64,000 bases of DNA from G963674665 sp964609625 (GCA_964609625.1 CAZSRS010000013.1:34441-98440), one strand, 5' to 3'; positions 16,285 through 25,170 are shown, numbered from the stretch's first letter. A program made the numbers and translations. Notes: generated from the sequence alone by a model not told the origin.

Positions 16285-18472
16285 GTGAGGCTCCGTTTCT
16301 TGGTGTTGGGAGGAGGTGTGTTTCTGGCAGTCGCAGAAGCCGCGACGAGTTGGCCAGGACGCCGAGGGAGTGGGCGATGTGCACGAGCCCGGCCGTGACC
16401 GGAGAAAGCAGGCCAACGGCGCCGAGAATCACGCCCAGGATATTGGAACCCGTGGCGATCCAGAAATTCTCGTGGGCCACGCGCAGGGTCTTGTGGCTCA
16501 GGGCGTAGACGTTCACCAGACCCTCCAGGTCTTCCCTGACCAGGGCGATGTCCGCCGCTTCAATGGCCACTTCGGAACCACCAGTGCCAAAGGCCACACC
16601 CACGTCGGCCTTGGTCAGGGCCAGGGCGTCGTTGATACCGTCCCCCACCATGAGCACCGGGCCGTGCCGCTTTGCAGCCACGACCACGATATCCCCCTTT
16701 TCCTCGGGCATGACCGAGGCGTAACAGACCTCCAGCCCCAGGCGCCGGCTCAGCTGGCGGGCGGAGGCAGCCTCGTCCCCGGTGATCAGGAACACGCGCT
16801 CCACGCCCAGTCGACGCAGGCGCTGGATGGCTGCGCCGGCCTCGGGCCGTTCCTGGGCCGCGAAGCCCAACAGGCCCTGGAGCTGCCGGTTCCTGTGCAC
16901 GTAGAGCACGGTGAGGCCCTTGTCCTGAAAGGCCTTGGCCTCGGATGCCAGGGGCGCGAGCGGGGTGTCGTAGATCCTGGACAGCTTGGCGTTACCCACC
17001 AGTACCTCGTCACCGTTGAGCCGGGCGCGCATGCCCATGCCCATGTGGTAGTCGCATTCGCCGTGGGGCGTGGGTTCGAGGCCGCGCCTGGCGGCCTCGG
17101 CCAGGATGGCCTGGGCCAGGGGGTGGTGGTTGTGGGTTTCGGCCGAGGCCGCCAGCTGCAGCAAGGTGTCCACGTCCACGCCGTTGACGCCGGCACTGCA
17201 CTCCAGGCGTGGCGTGGTGCCGGTGAGGGTGCCGGTCTTGTCGAAAAATACGGTCTTGCACTTGCCGATCTCTTCGAGATAACGCCCCCCCTTGATCAGT
17301 ATCCGGTTGCGGGCCGCGGCGTTCATGGCCGCGCTGACGGCCGTGGAGGCGGCAAGCACCGTGGCGCAGGGGCAGGCCATGATCAGCAGAACGGTGTAGG
17401 CGCGCTGGATGCTGCCCGTGAGCAACAGGGTGGCCAGGGTGGCGCCGAAGCCCAGGCGTACCATCCGGGACGCCAGTTTGTCGGCCACGCCCTCGATGGG
17501 GGCGCGGGTTTCCATGGCCTCCTGCACCTTGTGCATCACGCGGGCCAGGTAGGTATCGTCGCCCACGCGCTTGGCCTTGACCCGGATGATGCCTTCCTGG
17601 ACAAAGGTGCCGGCAAAGACCTCGTCGCCAGATTTTTTGTAGATGCTTTCCTGCCTGCCGCTGATGGGCGACTCGTCGAGCAGGGCCTCGCCATGCACGA
17701 TGACGCCGTCCACCGAGATCTTCTCGCCCGTGTGCAGCACCACCACGTCGCCAAGGCGCACTTGGGAGACCTCGCGCTCCACCTCCACGCCGTTGACCAG
17801 GACAAAGGTGTGGTGCGAGGTGATCTCCAGGATTTCGGAGATGTGCTTTCTCGAGCGTTCGGCGATCCAGGTGGAAAGCAGATCGGCGCCCGTGTTGATC
17901 CAGAGGATCTCCAGGGCGGTGAGCGCCTGCCCCCCGACGACGGAGGCGAGCACGCCGCCGGCGAGAAAGCTGTCCAGGCTGGGGCGCCGGCGCTTGAGAT
18001 CACGCAGCCCCCTGCGCGCCAAGGGCAGGCTGAAGGCCAGGACCGCCAGCCCCAGGGGGCTGAACATGGCCTGGGAAATGGTCGCGCCCATGATGGTGGT
18101 GCGCACGAACACCGCTCCCACCACTCCGGAGATGGCTGCAAAGCGTTTGAGTTCCCGGGCCGTGGATCCTCGTTCGTCGGGACGGCAGGCACAGGTCGGC
18201 CCTGTGTCGCACGTTCCGGGGGTGTTCTTGCTCCGTGCACTGGGGAATGCGTCGCGCAGCCGATCGAACAGCAGCTTCCTGGGCAGGGTCGCGGGGTCGT
18301 AGCGGAGCACCAGGGCCGCGCATTTGGGATTCACCCGCACCAGAATCATGCCCTCGAGTCCGCGCAATTGTGCAACGGCGGCGGCATGGGCGTTCGCGTT
18401 GTTCAGGCCCCGTACGCGCAGACGCAGACGTCCGGGGATGTCCTGGCGGATGGAGATGGGTCGTGTTTTCAC
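16202..18472 (-). CDS. P1B-type heavy-metal ATPase with CPC motif and altered TGE loop
   Basis: A 756-aa P-type ATPase starting at GTG. It has an N-terminal HMA_2-like domain (IPGRLRLRVRGL), a Cys-rich linker (CDTGPTCACR), the TM4 motif MACPCATVLAAS, DKTGTLTG, HNHHPLAQAIL and GDGINDALAL. The actuator loop reads SPISGRQES where most P-type pumps have TGE, so the catalytic Glu appears displaced or missing. CPC usually marks monovalent copper or Zn/Cd transport, but the setting is an iron cluster. Its 3' end overlaps the next gene by 83 bp, so the last residues after NSSRLLRLPETHLL are likely a run-on tail. The GTG overlaps the upstream gene by GTGA. Confidence 0.85.
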   Translation of the reverse strand: MKTRPISIRQDIPGRLRLRVRGLNNANAHAAAVAQLRGLEGMILVRVNPKCAALVLRYDPATLPRKLLFDRLRDAFPSARSKNTPGTCDTGPTCACRPDERGSTARELKRFAAISGVVGAVFVRTTIMGATISQAMFSPLGLAVLAFSLPLARRGLRDLKRRRPSLDSFLAGGVLASVVGGQALTALEILWINTGADLLSTWIAERSRKHISEILEITSHHTFVLVNGVEVEREVSQVRLGDVVVLHTGEKISVDGVIVHGEALLDESPISGRQESIYKKSGDEVFAGTFVQEGIIRVKAKRVGDDTYLARVMHKVQEAMETRAPIEGVADKLASRMVRLGFGATLATLLLTGSIQRAYTVLLIMACPCATVLAASTAVSAAMNAAARNRILIKGGRYLEEIGKCKTVFFDKTGTLTGTTPRLECSAGVNGVDVDTLLQLAASAETHNHHPLAQAILAEAARRGLEPTPHGECDYHMGMGMRARLNGDEVLVGNAKLSRIYDTPLAPLASEAKAFQDKGLTVLYVHRNRQLQGLLGFAAQERPEAGAAIQRLRRLGVERVFLITGDEAASARQLSRRLGLEVCYASVMPEEKGDIVVVAAKRHGPVLMVGDGINDALALTKADVGVAFGTGGSEVAIEAADIALVREDLEGLVNVYALSHKTLRVAHENFWIATGSNILGVILGAVGLLSPVTAGLVHIAHSLGVLANSSRLLRLPETHLLPTPRNGASHGLQHTGKTTAIPDHQTPYSGQDQDQI

Positions 18473-18690
18473 GTGCCGGGGGTTCCTTGTGTGATGTTTT
18501 CGTCATGTTCATGATGGTGCCGGGAGCACTGGCAACAGTGCCCCAATGGGCCGCGGCAGCAGGAGCCGCCTCCTTGGTGGGTGCACTCGTCGTGATCCTT
18601 TTCGTCCTTGCCCGTGGCGCAGGTGATTTTGAACTTCTCCAAAAAAGCCCTGGGACGTGGCGTGCTACAGATGCTCGATCGGGAAACCAT
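18469..18690 (-). CDS. Cys/His-rich small protein, possible metal binder
   Basis: A 73-aa protein whose last 50 residues hold CATGKDEKDHDECTH, GGGSCCRGPLGHCCQCSR and HHHEHDE: nine or so Cys with many His and Asp. No known fold is recognised; the composition indicates a soluble metal-binding or metal-delivery protein. It is coupled at both ends, with ATGA overlap to the DUF2325 gene and GTGA overlap to the P-type ATPase, so it is probably a partner of that ATPase. Two ATG codons in tandem (18693 and 18690) could serve as the start. Confidence 0.72.
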   Translation of the reverse strand: MVSRSSICSTPRPRAFLEKFKITCATGKDEKDHDECTHQGGGSCCRGPLGHCCQCSRHHHEHDENITQGTPGT

Positions 18691-19931
18691 CATGACCTCC
18701 TCTGTGTCCCGGCCTGGGCCGAGAGTTCTTCCAGGCTGCGCACCAGGCTGGAGAGCCCGGAGCTGCGCAGCATCTTGCAGGGCTTCATGGTGTGCTTGCA
18801 GACTTCCTTTACACACTGACAGGCGTCGTGGCTGACGCAATCCACGGGGCAGAGCACGGCGTCCACCCCGTGCAGAAGGCGGGGCAGGGCGTGGCGGGCG
18901 TGTTCAACGCCACCGTCGTGATGCAGGAATTCACCGCCGCGGCGCTCCACCACCTGGCGGTAATGTTGCACAAGATTGGCGCGCCCCCCGACGTAGAGGA
19001 TGCGTTTGCCGCAGAGCGCGGGGCCGGGGCAATCCTCGGTGCCGGCGTCCTCGCATCCCCCGAGGCATCTCCCGGTATACGCCACCGGGCACTGCTGCCG
19101 TGCGCCTTCCAAAAGCCCTTGTAATTCCTTCTCAAGAAAGGAAATTTCGGCATGTTTTTCGTGCAGATCGTCCTGGAATTGTTCCTGGAGATGCTCCAGC
19201 CGGCGTTCAAATGCCTCCAGCTTGCGCGCCAGGGCGTCGCCTCTGGCCTGCTCCTCTGCCAGGAGCAGTGATTGGGTCGCGAGGGAGCGCCGCAGACCCT
19301 GGTTTTCGAGGTGCACCACCTCGGTGCAGTGGTCCTTGGCCCTGGTACGCAGGGTCTCGGCCTCCTTGGCCTGCTCTCCAAGGCGGCGGGCTAGGGTCCT
19401 GTTCTCCCGAACCAAGTCCTTGAACCGTGTGCGGTAGATGTTCCTGACCTTGGCGTGGCGCTGCTGGACGACTTCCAGGTCCCGCTCCAGCTCGCCCAGA
19501 CGGCGGATATCGGCGCGGTTGGAGGCACCCACTAGATGGGAGAGCATGTGTACGTCTCCGAAGACCGTACGTCGCAGTTCATGGGAAGCGGCCGGGTGGG
19601 TCATGAGCGCCCAATAGGGGCCGGGAATGTCACCAGTGGCCTGCGCCTCGCGCCAGAGCACGAGGAGTTCGGCGTCGTCCACGGCCCTGGAGAACTTGCG
19701 CAGGGCTCCGGCGTACTTGCGGTCCAGGGTCTTGTTCACGGCCTTGGCCACGGGTCCGCACTTGTAGCAGAGTCTGACGAAGGTCACGTGCACGTCGAAC
19801 TCACCGGCATCGGCGGCAAGATTCAGGTTAGTCTGCCTGGCGATCTTTTCCAGTTCCTTGAGGCTCAGGCAGGTGCCGATGATCGAGCATTGGATGTCAG
19901 TGTCTTCCCAGATTTTTCTCCGCATGGTCAT
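18690..19931 (-). CDS. DUF2325 domain protein with long coiled coil
   Basis: A 413-aa protein. A helical N-terminal region has several cysteines (IQCSIIGTCLS, LCYKCGP). Residues 135-285 form a long, charged coiled coil. A Cys-rich link (CPVAYTGRCLGGCED) leads to the C-terminal DUF2325 domain (GKRILYVGGRANLVQHYRQV, HHDGGVEHAR, DAVLCPVDCVSHDACQCVK). DUF2325 has no established biochemical function. GAGG lies a few bases before the two possible ATG codons. It is the second gene of the Fur-box-preceded operon. Confidence 0.82.
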   Translation of the reverse strand: MTMRRKIWEDTDIQCSIIGTCLSLKELEKIARQTNLNLAADAGEFDVHVTFVRLCYKCGPVAKAVNKTLDRKYAGALRKFSRAVDDAELLVLWREAQATGDIPGPYWALMTHPAASHELRRTVFGDVHMLSHLVGASNRADIRRLGELERDLEVVQQRHAKVRNIYRTRFKDLVRENRTLARRLGEQAKEAETLRTRAKDHCTEVVHLENQGLRRSLATQSLLLAEEQARGDALARKLEAFERRLEHLQEQFQDDLHEKHAEISFLEKELQGLLEGARQQCPVAYTGRCLGGCEDAGTEDCPGPALCGKRILYVGGRANLVQHYRQVVERRGGEFLHHDGGVEHARHALPRLLHGVDAVLCPVDCVSHDACQCVKEVCKHTMKPCKMLRSSGLSSLVRSLEELSAQAGTQRRS

Positions 19932-19952
19932 ATCCTCACGAACGGCGTTGGG

Positions 19953-20285
19953 TTAGGCCGCCTGTCTGGCGGGGTCCTTGTCTCGATGCAGGGTCTCGGC
20001 CAGATTCGCCTGCAGCAGCCTGTAGAACTGGTTGTCCGCTCCCACTCGGAGAGCCACCAAGCCCATGGCCCTGATGAACTGTCTTCTGGCCAAGTACGGT
20101 CTTGCGGCCATGTGCAGGACAAGACCCATGTTGTTCCTGATCCTTGCTTCGTACATAACGGCCTTTTGGCGCAGGGCCAGGCGCAGGGCCTGGGCCAGGA
20201 GCGTGAGACCGGCCCGGTGCTGTCCCTGACCGGCCAGGCGCATGCCCAGTTTGTTGAGCAGCGTGATCTGCATGGCGTTACACAT
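19953..20285 (-). CDS. Small TPR-like helical protein
   Basis: A 110-aa helical protein. Segments NKLGMRLAGQGQHRAGLTLL, RIRNNMGLVLHMAARPYLAR and FYRLLQANLAETL resemble two or three tetratricopeptide-like repeats, suggesting protein-protein contacts. The start at 20285 is chosen because GGGAGG lies 9 nt upstream; an open frame further upstream has no ribosome site and low-complexity codons. It is the promoter-proximal gene of the iron cluster, 21 bp before the DUF2325 gene. Confidence 0.68.
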   Translation of the reverse strand: MCNAMQITLLNKLGMRLAGQGQHRAGLTLLAQALRLALRQKAVMYEARIRNNMGLVLHMAARPYLARRQFIRAMGLVALRVGADNQFYRLLQANLAETLHRDKDPARQAA

Positions 20286-20531
20286 GGCGAAGTCCTCCCG
20301 AGGTAATGCCGCCCACAAGGAAGCGACGGTCAAGGTCAGTGAGGAGGAAGCATCACTCCCTTGGGGCGGCGTTTGTGAGGGAAGAGGAGACCCTGAGCAC
20401 AAACTATTTATGGCCGTGCGGGCGAACAGAAGCGGATGGCGGTGCTTCGGTGAAGAGGAAGAAGGCCGGAGTGTCGCCATTCGCCCTTGGTGTGCTTCTG
20501 TTCCAAGAAGCACGGTTTTATTGGCAATCAT

Positions 20532-20550
20532 GAGTTTGATAATCATTTTC
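20532..20550 (-). promoter_or_regulatory. Fur-box-like site upstream of the ferrosome-like cluster
   Basis: GAGTTTGATAATCATTTTC matches 15 of 19 positions of the classical Fur box (GATAATGATAATCATTATC). It lies about 250 bp before the first gene of the minus-strand cluster at 20285. The gap 20286-20686 otherwise holds only the hairpin at 20643 and no believable gene. Confidence 0.6.
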
Positions 20551-20642
20551 ATTTGTAGTGTGGTGTGTTATTGTCGTTTTGCGTACTGAAATGTCTTTTC
20601 TCGTTATGTAGGGTAGTTGTATGTGGTTGTGGGAGATTTTCA

Positions 20643-20668
20643 GGGAGCGGTGACAGATCACCGCTCCC
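20643..20668 (-). terminator. Perfect hairpin after the feo-linked gene
   Basis: GGGAGCGGTGA (20643-20653) and TCACCGCTCCC (20658-20668) form an 11-bp perfect stem with a 4-nt loop, 19 bp past the DUF4198 stop. There is no clear T run on the minus strand, so it could be a rho-independent terminator of weak type or an mRNA-stabilising hairpin. Confidence 0.5.
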
Positions 20669-20686
20669 CTGCGTTGGCGTGAGGCG

Positions 20687-21481
20687 TTATTTCATGTCCA
20701 CGGCCTTGACCCAGATTACGGCGTCCTGGGAGAGATCCTTACCTTCGTGCTTGTCCTGGGGCCCGGCGCCCAGGGCACAGAAGCCCCACCAGCCAGCCCT
20801 GGGGATGCCGAAGACGAACTGGCCGTTGGCGTCGGCCTTGATGGTCATGGTCACGAAGGCGTCCTGGGGTGCCTCCACCAGGGCCTCCTTCTGGAACGCG
20901 TTCTTGCCCGGCACGGGCGGGTGATTGAGGTACTCCACCTCGATCTCGGCGTTGGGCACGGGATTGCCCTCGGAGACCACCACACCGCGGAACACGTTGC
21001 CGGTCCACAGGGCGTAGGGTTTGTCCAGGGGGAGGATCTCGGTGACCAGGCCCGTGGGCGCGTCCCAATCCGTGGGCAGGCCGGCGTTGTTCACGATGAC
21101 CTTGGTCAGCTGCTGGATGTAGGCGCCTTCCTTTTCTTCCAGGTACGGTTCGGGCACCAGGCAGAAGACATGGTCGCCCATCTTGCGGATCTTGACTTGT
21201 GTCTCGTAGGCATTGCCGGAGTTCTCGGCACCGGCCCAGGTGATCTCCTTGAGCGCGCCCAGGAGGTCGGTCTTTTCTTCCTTGTGGATCATGTAGAATT
21301 GCTGCGGTTTGCCCATGTCCATGGTGTGGCCGGCCTCGAAGGGATGGGTGAAGACCAGCTTGAGGTCCAGGGTACCGCCCTTTTCTAGGGCTGCATCCGG
21401 CGTGTAGATCATTTGGAAATGGGCCAGGGCCGGGGCGCTCAGGCCCAGGACGAACAAAGCGGCTAACAGGATGCGGAACAT
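20687..21481 (-). CDS. Exported DUF4198 protein, FeoB-linked
   Basis: A 264-aa periplasmic protein. A signal peptide (FRILLAALFVLGLSAPALA) precedes a mature start HFQMIYTPDAAL. The body is beta-rich and ends in the WGFCALGAGP-type region of DUF4198, a family related to NikM-like metal transport components. It is the third gene after feoB and is probably a periplasmic or membrane-edge helper in ferrous iron uptake; this is inference from context. GAGGAGAG precedes the ATG. Confidence 0.82.
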   Translation of the reverse strand: MFRILLAALFVLGLSAPALAHFQMIYTPDAALEKGGTLDLKLVFTHPFEAGHTMDMGKPQQFYMIHKEEKTDLLGALKEITWAGAENSGNAYETQVKIRKMGDHVFCLVPEPYLEEKEGAYIQQLTKVIVNNAGLPTDWDAPTGLVTEILPLDKPYALWTGNVFRGVVVSEGNPVPNAEIEVEYLNHPPVPGKNAFQKEALVEAPQDAFVTMTIKADANGQFVFGIPRAGWWGFCALGAGPQDKHEGKDLSQDAVIWVKAVDMK

Positions 21482-21570
21482 GATGCTCTCCTCGAGGATA
21501 GGGTTGCGGGGTTTGGACATGTGGTTTTGGATGATTTCAACACTCATTCTCAATGACAGGGCACGGGAGT

Positions 21571-21888
21571 CTATTGCGCGATATCCTTGCCGGCCACGTT
21601 GATCTGGTGGCCTTCGCCGGCGTCGAACTGCACGCTGTAGTCGCCATCCGGCTTGGTGAAGGTGATCTCGCTGAACTCGTCCAGTTTGGTGTCCTGCACC
21701 ACGGTGCCCGAGCCGTCGAAGATGTGGATGGCGACTCCGGCTGCCGAGGAGCCGTCGGAAAAACCGCCTTCGCAAGTCACGCTGCCGTCCCCGTTGTCGT
21801 AGCAGGAAAAGAGCGGCGTGTGCGCCAGGGCATGGTTGCCCAGAGTCATGAGCCCAAAGAGCAGGGCTGTGGCGATGATCAAACGCAT
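21571..21888 (-). CDS. Small exported protein, FeoB-linked
   Basis: A 105-aa protein with a cleavable signal peptide (MRLIIATALLFGLMTLG, ending HALA|H) and a small beta-sandwich-like mature part with two cysteines (FSCYDNGDGSVTCEGGF). The mature N terminus starts with His-Thr-Pro. It has the look of a carboxypeptidase-regulatory-like or transthyretin-type domain. It sits 9 bp after feoB and 89 bp before the DUF4198 gene, so it belongs to the same operon. A role in iron capture is only an inference. Confidence 0.7.
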   Translation of the reverse strand: MRLIIATALLFGLMTLGNHALAHTPLFSCYDNGDGSVTCEGGFSDGSSAAGVAIHIFDGSGTVVQDTKLDEFSEITFTKPDGDYSVQFDAGEGHQINVAGKDIAQ

Positions 21889-21897
21889 GTTTCCTCC

Positions 21898-24426
21898 TTA
21901 GGTGTCGGTTGGTTGGGGTTTGATGCAGCCGACGACGACTGTCGCCGTCAGCGCCAGACCGTAGAACCAGGCCATGGCCTCCGCTCCGGTGAGTCCAAGT
22001 GCGGAGCCGCCGGAGTAAACCAGCGTGGCCACGGTGGCTCCCAGGCCCATCATGTAGACCAGGGAAAAGGCCATCCACTTCCAGGAGCCGGATTGCACCT
22101 TGACCACCATGGTCGTGGCCATGCACGGGGGATAGAGCGCCATGAACAGCATGAGAGACAGGGCATGCAGGGGTGTGAAGCCCGCCTCCTGCTCGGCCAT
22201 GCGGCTCTCCAGAGCCTTGGCGCCCCCTTGTACCGGGGCCTTTGTGCCGGTTTCGGTTCTATCCGTTTCCTGGGCGGTCGGTTCCACGTCCGAGGGTTGG
22301 TACAGGGCGCCCAGGGTGGCCACGGTGTTTTCCTTGGCAGCCAGGGCAGAGAGCAGGGCCACGTTGACCCGCCAGTTGAAGCCGGCGTACTGGGTCACGG
22401 GCTCCATCCAGTGCCCCAGGCTGCCCAGAAAGCTGTTGTCGATGGTCTCGTCTCTTGCTTGTTTGCGCAGGCTCAGGCGCTCGCGCCGCAGTTTCTGGAA
22501 GGCGCGCCCCAGTTCCTTGGCCGCGGGGTCGTCACCGTCGGGCTTGAGCACCCTGAAGAAGGCAGGGTTGTCGGCCTGGAATCGTGCGTCGATGGCGTCG
22601 GCCTTGGCCTGGACCGTGATGCCCATGCGCGCGTTCTTGTAACGCTCCGCAAAGTCGAACAGGGCGTCCACCTTGTCCGGATCGCCCAATTCATCCACCA
22701 GCCCGGCCTTGTCCACGGCCTGGAAGAATTGTGTCCGTGCTGTCCGTGATATGGTTTCAAGCTCGGCCATGCGCTCGTCCGAGACACCGGGAAACTGCAT
22801 GAGCACGAAGAGGATCACCGAGACGGCGGCCACCACGGTGGTGATCTTCTTCACGTAGAGCCAGGTGCGCTCCACGGCGCGGCGCACGATGTTCCCCGCG
22901 GTGGGTGTGTGATAGGGCGGCATCTCCATGATGAAGGGCGCGGTCTCCTTTTCCCTGAGCACGGTGAGGTTGAGCAGCTTGGACGTGGTCAGGGCCATGA
23001 GCACGGTGATGGTGGCGATGAAAAACATGGCCTGCCCCTTGTATGCCGCGAAGTAGATACCGATGAGCAGCACGTAGAGGGGGACCTTGGCCAGGCAGTT
23101 CATCATGGGCACCACCAGGATGGTGGCCAGGCGCGCGCGTTCGTCGGGGACGGCGCGGCAGGCCATGACCCCCGGGACCGCGCAGCCTCCGACATAGACG
23201 CCTCCGAGCACCAGGGGCAGGGTGGACTGGCCGTGCAAGCCGAAGCGCCGGAAAAAGGCATCGAGCAGGAAGGCCATGCGCGGCATGTAGCCCAGGTCTT
23301 CCAGAAAAGCGATGTAGGCGAAGAGAATCAGGAAGATGGGGATGTAGTTCAGCAGGGCGTTGATGCTGTCCACCAGCCAGAGCACCAGGGAACGCAGCAA
23401 GGGATCCGTGATGAATCCCTCGGCCGGCAGGATGACCGCCATTGTTTCCCGCACCCAGGCCAGGGCCGGCCAGGTGTAGTTGGTCAGTGAATAGCCCCAT
23501 TCGATGGAGAGATAATACATCATGTACATCACGCCGAAGAGGATGGGGTAACCCCAGATACGGTGACAGATGATCCTATCCACCTGATCGGAACGGGTGC
23601 TCTTGCCGGCGTCAGGGGCATTGACGCATGCCGCCACGATGTCCGAGGCTAGTTCGTAACGGCGTTTTTCCAGGAACTGGTCAGGGAGAATGCCGTGCGT
23701 GTCATGGAACCTGCGGCGCCATGAGTTGGCCTCATGCAGCAGTTTCTGGGCATCCGGGTGCATGGCCTCGATCTGCTCCTGGATCAGGGCGTCGCCTTCC
23801 AACAGCTTCACCGCATACCAGCGGGGCGGTACGGAGCCGCGGACCTGGCCGTGGAGTTTCTGCTCCAGGGCGCTCAGGGCGGGCTCCAGCGGACCGTAGT
23901 CTATGCGCAGGGGGCTTGTTGCGGCACTTTGCTCGGCCTGGCTGAACAGCTCGTCCCTGAGAGGTTTCTTGCCCAGGCCCTTGCGCCCCACGGTAGGAAT
24001 CACAGGCGCTCCGAGCTGCTGGGCCAGGAGGCGGTGATCGATCTTCTGGTTTCTGGCCTCTGCCACGTCCATCATGTTCAGGGCCACCACCACGGGGACA
24101 CCCATTTCCAGGAGCTGGAAGGTGAGGAAGAGGTGGCGCTTGAGGTTGGAGGCATCGGCGACGTTGATCACCACGGCGGGGCTGTCCCTGAGGATGAAGT
24201 CCCGCGCCACGCGTTCCTCCATGGAGTAGGAAGTGAGGCTGTAGGTGCCGGGCAGGTCCACGAGTTCGACGGAATTGCCGTTGGAAGAGAAGAATCCGAT
24301 TTTTTTTTCAACGGTGACGCCGGGATAGTTGGCCACATGCTGGCGCGCGCCGGTGAGCATGTTGAAGATGGTGGATTTTCCCGAATTGGGCTGCCCGGCG
24401 AGGGCCACGAGGATTTTATCTGACAT
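21898..24426 (-). CDS. feoB: Ferrous iron transport protein B
   Basis: Main inner-membrane Fe(II) transporter, 842 aa. The N-terminal G domain has GQPNSGKST (G1), YPGVT (G2), DLPGTYSL (G3) and NMMD (G4). The membrane part follows with two Gate motifs, one including GGCAVPGVMACRAV. The C-terminal half contains a long soluble insertion between helices (about residues 555-690) before the final TM segments, as in other large FeoB proteins. A Fur-box-like site lies 30 bp upstream. The two exported genes downstream are probable partners. FeoA is encoded separately upstream. Confidence 0.97.
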   Translation of the reverse strand: MSDKILVALAGQPNSGKSTIFNMLTGARQHVANYPGVTVEKKIGFFSSNGNSVELVDLPGTYSLTSYSMEERVARDFILRDSPAVVINVADASNLKRHLFLTFQLLEMGVPVVVALNMMDVAEARNQKIDHRLLAQQLGAPVIPTVGRKGLGKKPLRDELFSQAEQSAATSPLRIDYGPLEPALSALEQKLHGQVRGSVPPRWYAVKLLEGDALIQEQIEAMHPDAQKLLHEANSWRRRFHDTHGILPDQFLEKRRYELASDIVAACVNAPDAGKSTRSDQVDRIICHRIWGYPILFGVMYMMYYLSIEWGYSLTNYTWPALAWVRETMAVILPAEGFITDPLLRSLVLWLVDSINALLNYIPIFLILFAYIAFLEDLGYMPRMAFLLDAFFRRFGLHGQSTLPLVLGGVYVGGCAVPGVMACRAVPDERARLATILVVPMMNCLAKVPLYVLLIGIYFAAYKGQAMFFIATITVLMALTTSKLLNLTVLREKETAPFIMEMPPYHTPTAGNIVRRAVERTWLYVKKITTVVAAVSVILFVLMQFPGVSDERMAELETISRTARTQFFQAVDKAGLVDELGDPDKVDALFDFAERYKNARMGITVQAKADAIDARFQADNPAFFRVLKPDGDDPAAKELGRAFQKLRRERLSLRKQARDETIDNSFLGSLGHWMEPVTQYAGFNWRVNVALLSALAAKENTVATLGALYQPSDVEPTAQETDRTETGTKAPVQGGAKALESRMAEQEAGFTPLHALSLMLFMALYPPCMATTMVVKVQSGSWKWMAFSLVYMMGLGATVATLVYSGGSALGLTGAEAMAWFYGLALTATVVVGCIKPQPTDT

Positions 24427-24455
24427 TTTTGCTATCCGGTGTGCGGCAGTGCTTA

Positions 24456-24474
24456 GAATTTGAAAATCATTATC
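24456..24474 (-). promoter_or_regulatory. Fur-box-like site in the feoB promoter
   Basis: GAATTTGAAAATCATTATC matches 15 of 19 Fur-box positions. It is 30-48 bp upstream of the feoB start, an ideal place for iron repression. Confidence 0.7.
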
Positions 24475-24528
24475 ATTTGCCGAAGGTAAAAAAGACGCCC
24501 GGAGGTAATCCCGGACGTCCGATAGTAA

Positions 24529-24831
24529 TTAAATCAACTGCACCAGGACCTTGGCGGCGATGCCCCGCTCCACCATGAGTCGACTCTCGTCCACCGAGAG
24601 CAACAGGGGACCGATACCGGGATTGGCCACCACGTGCAACCTGGAGCCGGGGATCAGGCCCAGGGAAGCGAGACGGCAGCGTGCCTTGCAACCGGCGTGT
24701 ATGCCGCTGACTTCTGCGATGGTGCCTGGGCGCAAAGAATTGAGAGGGGCGCCGTTGCTGCCGGGGGCAGAGACGTCCATAGTCTGAACCGCGACAGTGT
24801 CTGATTTTCTGCCTCTGTGTCTCCAGCGCAT
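24529..24831 (-). CDS. feoA: Ferrous iron transport protein A
   Basis: A 100-aa protein with a C-terminal FeoA/SH3-like domain (LNSLRPGTIAEVSGI, CRLASLGLIPGSRL, VERGIAAKVLVQL). It is thought to bind and assist FeoB. The start at 24831 has AAGGAG 6 nt upstream; an in-frame ATG at 24918 would place the Fur box inside the gene. The N-terminal 25 residues (MRWRHRGRKSD) are basic and longer than usual. It is transcribed separately from feoB, with its own upstream Fur-box-like site. Confidence 0.92.
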   Translation of the reverse strand: MRWRHRGRKSDTVAVQTMDVSAPGSNGAPLNSLRPGTIAEVSGIHAGCKARCRLASLGLIPGSRLHVVANPGIGPLLLSVDESRLMVERGIAAKVLVQLI

Positions 24832-24888
24832 GCCTTGCTCCTTGGATACGCATCCCCTCGGCGTCAGGCAGGGATGTGTCTTGATTTC

Positions 24889-24907
24889 GGTGATGAGAAT
24901 CATTTTC
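24889..24907 (-). promoter_or_regulatory. Fur-box-like site in the feoA promoter
   Basis: GGTGATGAGAATCATTTTC matches 15 of 19 Fur-box positions and lies 58-76 bp upstream of the feoA start. The gap 24832-25240 otherwise holds the divergent arsenic promoter and no gene. Confidence 0.65.
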
Positions 24908-25170
24908 AGAGCGCACACTAAATACCCTGCCCATAGCTGTCAAGCGGAAAATTAAATTTGTTCGTTTCAAGGTGGTTTCGACATGATATGAAGGTATCGC
25001 TTTTTGAGCACTGGCGAGGTTTCTCCCGCCCCGCTGCGCCGGGCCGCGTTGCGATCGCTCCTTCACGGACTTCCACAGCCAGGCGACACGAAAGAGTTCT
25101 GCTTTGAATTGGTATGAAAATATAAATAACAATACTACAGCATGTTACCTTGAAATGGACAATGGAGCCA

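Noticed and set aside
16316..18514. 732-aa plus-strand open frame
   Set aside because: Antisense of the second P-type ATPase; composition is typical of a high-GC shadow frame.
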